From Verrucomicrobiota bacterium (GTDB lineage Bacteria; Verrucomicrobiota; Verrucomicrobiia; Limisphaerales; UBA8199): a DNA stretch of 56,708 nt. This document shows, piece by piece, positions 16,513-23,981 of the stretch. Positions within the stretch are counted from its first letter, which is position 1, and the number at the start of each line of letters is the position of its first letter. Location: positions 1 through 56,708 of the forward strand of contig JAAYVL010000082.1 of NCBI GenBank assembly GCA_012517205.1. Reading direction: 5' to 3'. The position numbers and the translations under genes are program-made. The notes under the pieces are model-generated. The model did not search any database. It had not been told where the DNA came from and worked only from the letters and a program-made list of their open reading frames with translations.

Positions 16513-17532
16513 TCAGCGCTCCCGGTTGCTGCGGACCTGCCCCTGGCGGCGCTGGCGGAGCAGCTCGATATCGGCATCCACCATGAGTTTTACCAGCTCC
16601 GGGAACCGGGTTTTAGGCGCCCACCCCAGTTGGCGCCTGGCTTTGCTCGCGTCACCGATCAACAAGTCCACCTCGGCGGGCCGGTAATACCGCGCGTCAA
16701 TCTGCACGTGCTTCTCGCGGTCCAGCCCGGCGTAGGCAAAGGCGGCCGTGAGGAACTCGTCAACCGAATGCGTTTCGCCCGTGGCGATCACGTAATCATC
16801 CGGCTTGTCCTGTTGGAGCATGAGCCACATGGCTTCGACGTACTCCCGGGCGTAGCCCCAATCGCGCCGGGCCTCGAGGTTGCCTAGATACAGCTTGTCT
16901 TGCAATCCCGCCAGGATGTGCGCCACGGCCCGTGTGATTTTCCGCGTCACAAAGGTCTCCCCGCGCCGCGGCGATTCGTGGTTGAACAGGATGCCATTGC
17001 TGGCATGGAGCCCGTAGGATTCCCGGTAGTTGACGGTGGCCCAATAGGAAAACACCTTGGCGCACCCATACGGGCTGCGCGGATAAAAGGGCGTGCGCTC
17101 GGTCTGCGGAACCTCCTGCACCAGGCCGAACATCTCGCTCGAAGAAGCCTGGTAAAAGCGCGGGCGGATGCCCGTCTCGCGAATGGCCTCCAGCAGCCGC
17201 ACCGTGCCGGTCGCCGTGATGTCCGCCGTGTATTCGGGGCTGTCAAAGCTCACCCGCACGTGGCTCTGGGCCGCCAGGTTGTAAACCTCCTCCGGCTGGA
17301 TTTTGCCGATTAGCCTCGCCAGCGCGCTGGCGTCGCTCAAGTCGCCATAGTGCAGAAATAAACGGCGCGCGTCGCAATGGGGATCGTCATAAATGGGGTC
17401 CAGCCGCGCGGTGTTGAAGGTGCTCGCCCGCCGGATCAGCCCATGCACCTCGTAGCCCTTGCTCAAGAGCAGCTCCGCCAGGTAGGAACCGTCCTGCCCC
17501 GTAATGCCGGTAATGAACGCTTTTTTGGCCAT
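16513..17532 (-). CDS. gmd: GDP-mannose 4,6-dehydratase
   Basis: 339 residues, the usual Gmd length. The NADP-binding motif [10 protein letters not shown] is at residues 9-18. The Ser132-Glu133 pair (SSSEMFG) and Tyr155-x3-Lys159 (YGCAK) form the SDR catalytic set. [16 protein letters not shown] is a Gmd family signature. It converts GDP-D-mannose to GDP-4-keto-6-deoxymannose, the precursor of GDP-L-fucose, GDP-rhamnose or, with an aminotransferase, GDP-perosamine. The divergent DegT-type aminotransferase 137 bp away fits the last possibility. An upstream in-frame ATG (17577) would add 15 residues without family similarity, so the ATG at 17532 was chosen. Confidence 0.95.
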   Translation of the reverse strand: MAKKAFITGITGQDGSYLAELLLSKGYEVHGLIRRASTFNTARLDPIYDDPHCDARRLFLHYGDLSDASALARLIGKIQPEEVYNLAAQSHVRVSFDSPEYTADITATGTVRLLEAIRETGIRPRFYQASSSEMFGLVQEVPQTERTPFYPRSPYGCAKVFSYWATVNYRESYGLHASNGILFNHESPRRGETFVTRKITRAVAHILAGLQDKLYLGNLEARRDWGYAREYVEAMWLMLQQDKPDDYVIATGETHSVDEFLTAAFAYAGLDREKHVQIDARYYRPAEVDLLIGDASKARRQLGWAPKTRFPELVKLMVDADIELLRQRRQGQVRSNRER

Positions 17533-17669
17533 AATCGTTGCGGCCCACAGCTTCCGCCGCTCCCGGCCGCAAAGCAAGCCCGGAGCGGGAAAAAGACCTT
17601 GAGGCGGCTTGCGAATTGGGCTAAGAAGAAGCGGCGTAAACGCCGGGTATTAACTTGCAGAAGCTTGGT

Positions 17670-18773
17670 ATGAACAACGAAAAGATACAATTCGTGGATT
17701 TAGTGGCGCAGTATCAGCAGCTCCGAACGGAGGTGGATGCGGCCATGGCAAAGGTGTGCGCGCGCGGAGATTTCGTCCTGGGCGAGGACGTCAAGCTCTT
17801 CGAGCAGGAGTTTGCGGCGTTCTGCCGGGCTCCGCACAGCGTGGCCGTGGCCAACGGCACGGAGGCGCTGAAACTGGCGCTGCTGGCGTGCGGCATCGGC
17901 GCGGGCGACGAGGTCATCACCTGCACCCATACGTTCATTGCCACGGTGTCCGCCATTGACCAGGCGGGCGCCCGGGCCGTCCTGGTGGACTGTGACCCCC
18001 GGTTTTACACGATAGACCCGGCGCAGGTGGAGCGGGCGATCACTCCCCGCACCAAGGCAATCATGCCCGTGCATCTTTATGGCCAGCCGGCGGACATGGA
18101 CCCCCTCCTGGAGATTGCGCGGCGGCATAAGCTGTATGTGATCGAGGACGCCTGCCAGGCGCACGGCGCCGAGTATAAAAGGCGGCGCTGCGGCTCGATG
18201 GGAGACATTGCGGCGTTCAGCTTCTACCCGGGCAAAAACCTGGGTGCCTACGGCGACGGCGGAGCGGTGACCACGACCCGGGCCGACCTGGCCGAACAGG
18301 TCCGGACGCTGCGCAATCACGGCCAGAAGGTCAAATACGAGCACCAGATCAAAGGATTCAACAGCCGGCTGGACACCCTGCAAGCCGTCGTGCTGCGCGT
18401 GAAGCTGCGCCGGTTGGAGCAGTGGAACGAAGCGCGCCGCCAGGCCGCGGCCAAGTACGACCGGCTGCTGGCTGGCACTGGCCTGTTCACGCCCCCGGTG
18501 GCGCCGTATGCCAAACCGGTTTTCCACCTCTACGTGGTGCAGGTGCCCGATCGGGCAAAACAGCAAGCCGCGTTCGACGCCGCCAACATTTCCCACGGGA
18601 TTCACTACCCGATTCCCGTGCATTTGCAGCCCGCCTTCGCCGAGTTGGGCTACCCGCCCGGCAGCTTCCCCGTCACCGAAGCGCTGGTCGGCAAAATCAT
18701 TTCCCTGCCCATGTTCCCGGAACTCACCGATGCCCAAATCGAGCGGGTGGCCGGGGCGTGCCTGAAGGCTTAA
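17670..18773 (+). CDS. DegT/DnrJ/EryC1/StrS-family sugar aminotransferase
   Basis: 367 residues. The PLP-binding Lys189 lies in [17 protein letters not shown], and the Asp160 that contacts the pyridine nitrogen lies in [21 protein letters not shown] near 62-71 binds cofactor phosphate. The fold is complete and ends at the usual length. These enzymes transaminate keto-deoxy nucleotide sugars for O-antigen or glycan synthesis. Next to gmd, a GDP-perosamine-like role is attractive, but sequence alone does not separate it from UDP- or dTDP-sugar homologues. The ATG at 17670 is preferred to a TTG five codons upstream. It ends 11 bp from the convergent SUMF1-like gene. Confidence 0.9.
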   Translation: MNNEKIQFVDLVAQYQQLRTEVDAAMAKVCARGDFVLGEDVKLFEQEFAAFCRAPHSVAVANGTEALKLALLACGIGAGDEVITCTHTFIATVSAIDQAGARAVLVDCDPRFYTIDPAQVERAITPRTKAIMPVHLYGQPADMDPLLEIARRHKLYVIEDACQAHGAEYKRRRCGSMGDIAAFSFYPGKNLGAYGDGGAVTTTRADLAEQVRTLRNHGQKVKYEHQIKGFNSRLDTLQAVVLRVKLRRLEQWNEARRQAAAKYDRLLAGTGLFTPPVAPYAKPVFHLYVVQVPDRAKQQAAFDAANISHGIHYPIPVHLQPAFAELGYPPGSFPVTEALVGKIISLPMFPELTDAQIERVAGACLKA

Positions 18774-18784
18774 GCCCGCGCGGC

Positions 18785-19975
18785 CTACGGATCCGGGGCC
18801 AGGACAACCCGGAACCCGATAAAGTCGTACTGTTTGGACGGGGCGAGCGAAAAGCGGCAGGCGGACCGGCTGTAGCGGCCCCAATAATCCCAACTGCCGC
18901 CGCGATACACGCGCCCGGAGCCGGAGGCCGGGCCCTGGGGATCAGTCACGCTCCCCGCCGGGTAGGTTCCGAGCCAATCCTGGCACCATTCCCAGACATT
19001 CCCGTGCAGGTCATACAGCCCCCACGCATTCGGCGGGTAGCTGCCCACGGCCGTTGTGCATGCCCGCCACGGAACCTCCGGGCCGGGCACGTAGAGATCC
19101 CCAATGCCCGCGTCATACTCGTAGTGGTTTTGGAAGTTGGCCGCTCCGCCGCGAATCGCGTTGCCGAAGCTGAAGGCGGTGGCCGTTCCCGCCCGGCACG
19201 CATACTCCCATTCGGCCTCGGTCGGCAGGCGATACCTCCAGCCCGCCGGCAACCGCCCGGCGGTCCGCTCCTGGCTCGTCAACTGCCCGCAATAGTTGGT
19301 CGCGTCAATCCAGCTCACCTGTTCGACGGGCCGGCTCAAATCCGGGCTGATCGGGTTTCCATTATAGTCCTGGGTGGTGAACCGGCTGGGGTTGGTCCCC
19401 ATCAGCGCCAGGTACTCTCCCTGCGTCACCTCGTACTGGTTCATGTAAAACCCCCGGGTCAGCGTCACCGTATGCTGGGTTTCATTCGCGGCGCGAAGCG
19501 CCTCGCCCGCCGGGCTGCCCATGACAAACACCCCCGGCGCAACCCAAACCATGTTCGAGCGCGGCACCACGTTCGTGGGCAGTGAATAAGAAAACGCCCG
19601 GTAAAACCGCGCGGCGTGGAGCGCGCCCGGTTCCGTCACCTGGCAGGGGCTGGCGGACAATGCCGCAAAGTGGGCCAGGTAGTGCCAGGTGTTCGAGGCG
19701 GAAAGCCCGGAGCGATATTGAATCGTGCCGCCGCTGCCGGGAGCGCCCGTCAGGCTCAAGACCACGTCCCCGCCGGACTTTTGCGCCGCCAGCCCGGGCG
19801 GCGGCTGGCCGCCCGCGGGCGAAACCGCCAGCCCCAGCGCCGCGCCGCAGGCGGACAGGGCGCGGCGGAATCGCCAAAGCCGGCCTTTCCCGCGCGCGCC
19901 TGCCGATCCAGAGGCGAAACGCCGGAGCCGCGCGGCGGCTGGATCAGGGCTTGCCGGTTTCCTTGGTGTAGGCAT
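18785..19975 (-). CDS. Secreted SUMF1/formylglycine-enzyme-like protein lacking the active-site cysteine pair
   Basis: About 396 residues. The start is uncertain; the ATG at 19975 overlaps exbD by 32 bp and precedes an Arg-rich n-region and ALSACGAALGLAVSPAGG signal peptide. Residues about 65-125 resemble the secreted beta domain ending RFYRAF also seen at 252-1436. Residues about 140-396 are the SUMF1/FGE-sulfatase fold: FVMGSPAGE, MNQYEVTQGEYLALMG, RLPTEAEWEYACRAG, GLYDLHGNVWEWCQDW and RVYRGGSWDYWGRYSRSACR. The terminal GFR motif is followed by Val rather than the catalytic Cys, so canonical formylglycine generation is unlikely. It may be a binding or ergothioneine/PvdO-like relative. It is the last gene of the tonB-exbB-exbD transcript. 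Confidence 0.8.
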   Translation of the reverse strand: MPTPRKPASPDPAAARLRRFASGSAGARGKGRLWRFRRALSACGAALGLAVSPAGGQPPPGLAAQKSGGDVVLSLTGAPGSGGTIQYRSGLSASNTWHYLAHFAALSASPCQVTEPGALHAARFYRAFSYSLPTNVVPRSNMVWVAPGVFVMGSPAGEALRAANETQHTVTLTRGFYMNQYEVTQGEYLALMGTNPSRFTTQDYNGNPISPDLSRPVEQVSWIDATNYCGQLTSQERTAGRLPAGWRYRLPTEAEWEYACRAGTATAFSFGNAIRGGAANFQNHYEYDAGIGDLYVPGPEVPWRACTTAVGSYPPNAWGLYDLHGNVWEWCQDWLGTYPAGSVTDPQGPASGSGRVYRGGSWDYWGRYSRSACRFSLAPSKQYDFIGFRVVLAPDP

Positions 19976-20375
19976 TGACGACCTTGAGGTTGGCTTCTTT
20001 GGCAACGTCCATCACTTTCACCACCTGCCCGAAAGGGGCCATTTTATCGGCGCTCAGGGCGAGCCGGAGTTCCGGGGTTTTGGCGACGGCCCCGAGAAGC
20101 TCTTGCCGGAGGCGCTCGAGGGTGACGGGCCGGGCGTCGGCGCCCAGGCGGAGCTGGCCCTGGGGATCAATGCTGACGACCAGGGGCGGGGCTTCGCTGG
20201 CGCCGGTCTTTTGGGCCTGGGAGGATTCGGGCAAAGCGAGCTTGAGCGCGGGCTGCTGCTTGAACGTCGTGGTCACCATCAGGAAGATCACCAGGACGAT
20301 GAGGATGTCTATCAGCGCGACAATGATCACCGTCGGGACTTCCCGCCGTTTTCGGGTGTAAAATCGCAAGGCCAT
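19944..20375 (-). CDS. exbD: Biopolymer transport protein ExbD/TolR
   Basis: 143 residues, typical for the family. A short basic cytoplasmic tail (RFYTRKRREVP) is followed by a single membrane helix (about residues 14-35) holding the essential Asp23 (LIDILIVLVIFLM). The periplasmic domain (about 40-143) ends with the expected LSADKMAPFGQVVKVMDVAKEANL segment. ExbD forms the proton channel together with ExbB and energises TonB. It lies 31 bp after exbB. The 3' end overlaps the beginning of the SUMF1-like gene. Confidence 0.9.
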   Translation of the reverse strand: MALRFYTRKRREVPTVIIVALIDILIVLVIFLMVTTTFKQQPALKLALPESSQAQKTGASEAPPLVVSIDPQGQLRLGADARPVTLERLRQELLGAVAKTPELRLALSADKMAPFGQVVKVMDVAKEANLKVVNAYTKETGKP

Positions 20376-20406
20376 ATCGGGAAGCGAAGATTCGCCGGGG
20401 CGGCGG

Positions 20407-21018
20407 TTAGCTTTTCCCCCGGGGAAGCGGCTCTTCCTCGCGGTAGAGGCGGCGGAGGAACTCGTCGCACAATGACTCCAGCTCGAGGGCCAGGGATTCC
20501 ACTTTCTTGGTGTAATAACTCCAAAAGACCAGGGCCGGAATGGCAATCAGCAGGCCAAAGAGCGTGGCGCGCAAAATCAGCGAAATGCCCTTGGCCAGTT
20601 CGGCCGGATCAATCTGGCCCCCCTGCCCGACATCCCCGAACGCGGTCATCATGCCCAAAATGGTGCCCACCAGGCCCAGCAACGGCGCGATGCCGACTAT
20701 GATCTCCAGCACCACCAGCCCGCGCTCCAGGCGGGCCACCTCATTGCGCGCGCGGGTCTGAATGGCGTCGGTGATTTCCGCCCGGGGCCAGTCCAGGTGC
20801 TCGGCGCCAATCAACAGCAGCCGGCTGGTGGGGGATTTATGTTGCTGGCAGACGCGGCGGAGGTTCGGCACGTCCGCGCGCGACTGGCAGGCCTGGACAA
20901 CGGCCTCGACCTCGGCGGGCACGACGCGCCGCCAGCGCAGGACAATGCCGCGCTCGACGATGAAGGTCAGGCCCACCACCGACGTGATAAAGAGCAGGAT
21001 GTAAACCAGGGATTCCAT
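20407..21018 (-). CDS. exbB: MotA/TolQ/ExbB proton channel protein
   Basis: 203 residues. Membrane helix 1 at the N-terminus (VYILLFITSVVGLTFIVERG) is followed by a cytoplasmic loop of about 80 residues with RARNEVARLERG, then two helices. Helix 2 (IVGIAPLLGLVGTILGMMTAF) and helix 3 (ATLFGLLIAIPALVFWSYY) carry the Gly/Thr-rich conserved core of the ExbB pentamer. A charged cytoplasmic tail follows. It uses the proton gradient to drive TonB. It lies six bases after the TonB-like gene and 31 bp before exbD, a compact operon. Confidence 0.92.
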   Translation of the reverse strand: MESLVYILLFITSVVGLTFIVERGIVLRWRRVVPAEVEAVVQACQSRADVPNLRRVCQQHKSPTSRLLLIGAEHLDWPRAEITDAIQTRARNEVARLERGLVVLEIIVGIAPLLGLVGTILGMMTAFGDVGQGGQIDPAELAKGISLILRATLFGLLIAIPALVFWSYYTKKVESLALELESLCDEFLRRLYREEEPLPRGKS

Positions 21019-21024
21019 AGACCA

Positions 21025-22032
21025 TTAATTGTAATAAAAAGTGAATTGGATATTGCGCGTGTCTCCCAGCGTGCGGCGCATATCGCTCGGCCAACTGGCA
21101 AAGGGCGCCGGATCCAGCACCGCCTTCTGGCAGAGCAGCCCCAGCACCTCGCCCACGGTGTTCTCCGCCACGGTCATATCCGTCACGCGCCCGTTATGAT
21201 GCAGGCGAAACTGCAGCACCACCTTGCCGCGCCGATCGGACGCATACTCGCGCTGATCCAGCAAGGTGTACCAGCGCTGCGAAATGGCCGCCACCAGCGC
21301 GGCGTCATAGGCGCCAAAGGGAGTGGCCCGGGTGTCCAGCGAAGCGATGGCGTGGCGGCGGCTGACCCCGCCCTCCTGCTTCATCATTTCACCGGCCGCC
21401 CGCGGTTCCGCCAACCGGGCCCGGGCTTCCCGGAGGGTTCGCGGCCGGGCCGGCTGGGCCGTTGCCGCGTCGCCGTCCGTGAGGCGGGGCGTTGGGGACG
21501 GCTTGGCCAGCACCAGGTCCCCGGGAGTATCGGCGGGTTTGGGGCGAACCTCCGGTTGCGCCTCCTGCGGCGTTTGCGCGGCCGGCGCCGGCTGCAAAGG
21601 GACAAACTTCGGGCGCGGGATATCCTCCGTCCGGGGAACTTGCGTCTGCCGGCCGGTGATCCTGGGCACGTCCGTGATCTTATCCGCGTCGGGGTTGGCC
21701 GCGTGCGCGTTCTTGTCGGAATAATATCGCGCGGTCTTGGGCGGTTCCGCCGTGGCCTGGGCGGGGCTGACATTCACGAATATCAGGGGAGGCTCCTGCG
21801 TCCGCGCCGGCGGAGGCTTTTCTTTCTTCCGGATGAGTTCCGTCAGCGCGCGAGGCGGCTGCAGCCAGGCGGGCCAGTGAAGGTTTTGCCATAAATGCAG
21901 CTTCTGGCCGGTGCGATAACCGCCGAACACCGCCAGGTGAAGCGCCAGGGAAAAGACAAAGGCCCAAGCCAGGCGCGAGACTTCGGCCTGTTCCTGGCGC
22001 ACGGACCACCGGGGCATCCTGGCAATAGACAT
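21025..22032 (-). CDS. TonB-like energy transducer
   Basis: 335 residues from the ATG at 22032 (an upstream in-frame ATG at 22074 would add a Cys-rich, unlikely stretch). There is one N-terminal membrane helix (LAWAFVFSLALHLAVFGGY, about 21-39) with the conserved Ser-x3-His-x type pattern that contacts ExbD. A long Pro/Lys/Ala-rich periplasm-spanning region (about 60-215) and a C-terminal domain (about 245-335) follow. That domain has GKVVLQFRLHHNGRV, which resembles the TonB C-terminal fold (G-x-V-x-V-x-F-x-I-x-x-x-G). Leading tonB-exbB-exbD, it should power outer-membrane receptors. No receptor gene is in the window. The C-terminal match is weaker than the context. Confidence 0.78.
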   Translation of the reverse strand: MSIARMPRWSVRQEQAEVSRLAWAFVFSLALHLAVFGGYRTGQKLHLWQNLHWPAWLQPPRALTELIRKKEKPPPARTQEPPLIFVNVSPAQATAEPPKTARYYSDKNAHAANPDADKITDVPRITGRQTQVPRTEDIPRPKFVPLQPAPAAQTPQEAQPEVRPKPADTPGDLVLAKPSPTPRLTDGDAATAQPARPRTLREARARLAEPRAAGEMMKQEGGVSRRHAIASLDTRATPFGAYDAALVAAISQRWYTLLDQREYASDRRGKVVLQFRLHHNGRVTDMTVAENTVGEVLGLLCQKAVLDPAPFASWPSDMRRTLGDTRNIQFTFYYN

Positions 22033-22332
22033 CCGCCAATAGTCTGCCGCAGGGGCGCGGCAGCAGCAACTCATTAGACGCAGGCGGCTGCCCCGCGCAT
22101 TGATTCCGGATAAATGCCACCGGGGCGGGGAGGTGGACGCGGCACTCGCCGCTGCGTTGAATCAAGTTCAGGGTTGCCGAAGCCACAAACATGAGTCTGC
22201 CCCCCCAACAGAAATCCCGGACCCGCATTCACGGCCGCCTTCCGCGCGCCGACCCGCCGTCCGTTACGGCAACACCCCGGCCGGGGACGGCGCCCATTCC
22301 CTCACGTTAACCGGCTTATTCAGCGGCGGGAC

Positions 22333-22409
22333 AGAGGGTCGCGCCGTATGGAGCCAAGCCCGCCACGCCATCCTGACCCAATCAAGGCGGCTGGAGGCCG
22401 CGACCCTCT
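22333..22409 (+). repeat. Perfect 11-bp inverted repeat, possible RNA stem
   Basis: AGAGGGTCGCG (22333-22343) is repeated in reverse complement as CGCGACCCTCT (22399-22409) across a 55-bp interval. Two more pairs are possible inward with one bulged base. It lies in the 911-bp gene-free stretch 22033-22943, where an apparent frame at 22100-22474 has no recognisable protein character. It could be the closing stem of an uncharacterised small RNA; nothing else supports this. Confidence 0.35.
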
Positions 22410-22593
22410 TTCCCCTGAGGCACCTCCACAGCGGCAACGGCAGCAAGCCCCTCAACCGGCTCCGCTATAAATAGCTGGCGGCCTCCCGTCCCGGACACCC
22501 TTTATTCGTGCGCCAACTCGCCGCTGCCTTCGCAATCAATCCACCTCCAACAAGTCCACTCATTTCCGACGCTTCCCCATCATTTCCCCCTCC

Positions 22594-22704
22594 CAATAGG
22601 CCGTGTACAAGGGGTGTACAAGGGATGCTCGCCGGGTGAATATCAGCTTTTCCTATGCGCATCCGGTGAGCATCCCTTGTACACCCCTTGTACACGGCCT
22701 ATTG
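22594..22704 (-). repeat. Long inverted repeat of 11-bp units, composite element copy 2
   Basis: A 42-nt arm (22594-22635) pairs with 22663-22704 with one G/T wobble difference and a 27-nt loop. The arm units are GTGTACAAGGG twice and ATGCTCGCCGG/ATGCTCACCGG, as in the other copies. The copy is inverted relative to copies 1 and 3. Its associated palindrome lies on the right, and its left flank, read on the minus strand (CCTATTGGGAGGGGGAAATGA), matches the right flank of copy 1 (CCTGTTGGCAGGGGGAAATGA). Confidence 0.85.
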
Positions 22705-22803
22705 CTAGCCAAATGAGGGCTTTTTATTAGGGAAATTGGCGGGTGGCAATTGGGGAACGGAACTGGGGTGGGGAAGGGAGATTAAGGCGAATGTTTCCGG
22801 GAG

Positions 22804-22820
22804 TGTCCAAAAATTGGACA
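22804..22820 (-). repeat. TGTCC-N7-GGACA palindrome (composite element copy 2)
   Basis: TGTCCAAAAATTGGACA, 99 bp from the hairpin end at 22704. The equivalent spacing is 98 bp in copy 1 and about 83-88 bp in copy 3. The central positions are slightly degenerate relative to TGTCCAATTATTGGACA. Confidence 0.65.
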
Positions 22821-22943
22821 GTTCATGGCGATGCCAGGAGATGGTTGAGAGAGGTCCTTTTTCGTGTCTGCCGGCCTTCAACCAGCCGGCTTCATGGGGG
22901 AGGCTCCCGTCGTTTCGGGGTGGTTCGCGGGCCGGGGGGCGGG

Positions 22944-23744
22944 CTATAACATGAATTGCCCGGTCACCCCTTGCAGCGTCACCAGGCAGAGTTGCTGGAT
23001 CAGCCAGGCGGCGAACACAAACCACATCGCCCGTCGGAAGGGCACGTCGGCCAGCCGGGCCAGGCCGACGGAGAGCACGCAAACCAGCCAGAGGGCGAAT
23101 ATATTGGCCGTTCCCAGCAGCAGATAGTTCTTATGGCTGGGGTTGAAGTCGCTGACGGCCTGGCTCCAGTCCTGGGTGGAAAACAGCCGGGGCAGGTTGC
23201 CCATCAGCAGCAGCGACACCACCGAGCCCAGCACGCTGATCATCAAGGCCAGTCCCGCAACTTCGAGCGCCTTGAGATAGTTCACGTGGATTTTCAGGAA
23301 CGCCCGCCCAAGCAGCCACAGCACCAACGCCCACCAGAACACGCGGACGACGCCGAACCCGAAGGCCATGGTTCCGCCCAGGGACCGGAGCACCTCCGGC
23401 CGGGCGAAGGTTCGGGTAAAGGCCCGCAGGCGCTCGGCTTCCGCCGGTTTGATCTTGCCCGCCTTGACTTGCTGTTCCAGCGCCTGGGCCTGTTCCGCGA
23501 AGCGTTTGTTCATCTGCTGCTGAAAGTCCGGCTGGGAGAGCACGGCCATCGCGGTGAGCATGCCGGCCAATCCCAGCAGCAGCGCGGGCACGATCCAATT
23601 GGCGGCGGACCCGCGGCAGGCCCTGACGTCCGCGAACACCGCGCCCGGGATGGCAAAGACATTCAGCAACCGCGCCGCGAGCGGCATCGCGGGCGGCGGC
23701 GGAGCTTCCGGCAAGGGTTCCGGAATCAGCAAAGGTTCTTCCAT
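22944..23744 (-). CDS. Yip1-family multi-pass membrane protein
   Basis: 266 residues. The Pro/Glu-rich N-terminus (residues 1-20) is followed by LLNVFAIPGAVFADVRACRG, the typical bacterial YIP1 opening (F-x-x-P-x-x-V-F). There are then about five hydrophobic helices. A charged cytoplasmic loop with NKRFAEQAQALEQQ separates the first and second helices. Bacterial Yip1-domain proteins are inner-membrane proteins without an established biochemical role. It is divergent to the HEAT/cytochrome gene. No operon partner is seen. Confidence 0.72.
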   Translation of the reverse strand: MEEPLLIPEPLPEAPPPPAMPLAARLLNVFAIPGAVFADVRACRGSAANWIVPALLLGLAGMLTAMAVLSQPDFQQQMNKRFAEQAQALEQQVKAGKIKPAEAERLRAFTRTFARPEVLRSLGGTMAFGFGVVRVFWWALVLWLLGRAFLKIHVNYLKALEVAGLALMISVLGSVVSLLLMGNLPRLFSTQDWSQAVSDFNPSHKNYLLLGTANIFALWLVCVLSVGLARLADVPFRRAMWFVFAAWLIQQLCLVTLQGVTGQFML

Positions 23745-23981
23745 AAAGCGCAGTCCGAATCAAAGGCGGCCCAACCGGCCACGCGGTGAAGATGGGTTAA
23801 CCGTTCCGGGTTGTCCAGCCGGCAGCGCGCCGCCAGCCGGGCGGGGGAGGCGGATGCCCGCCGGCCGCGGCCGGGGGAACGATTCGGGCGGCGGGGTTTT
23901 GCCTTTCCAAGCGGGCGGGGGTGGATAAAACTGGGAGTGCGAGCGAAGGCGCGCGGCCGGCGGGTTTTCCGCGCGGCCAGG

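Noticed and set aside
17655-17669. TTG start five codons upstream for the DegT aminotransferase
   Set aside because: The ATG at 17670 begins the family-conserved region and no Shine-Dalgarno favours the TTG.
22100-22474. 124-codon frame upstream of tonB
   Set aside because: Begins inside the likely tonB control region, has shadow-like composition and no motif.
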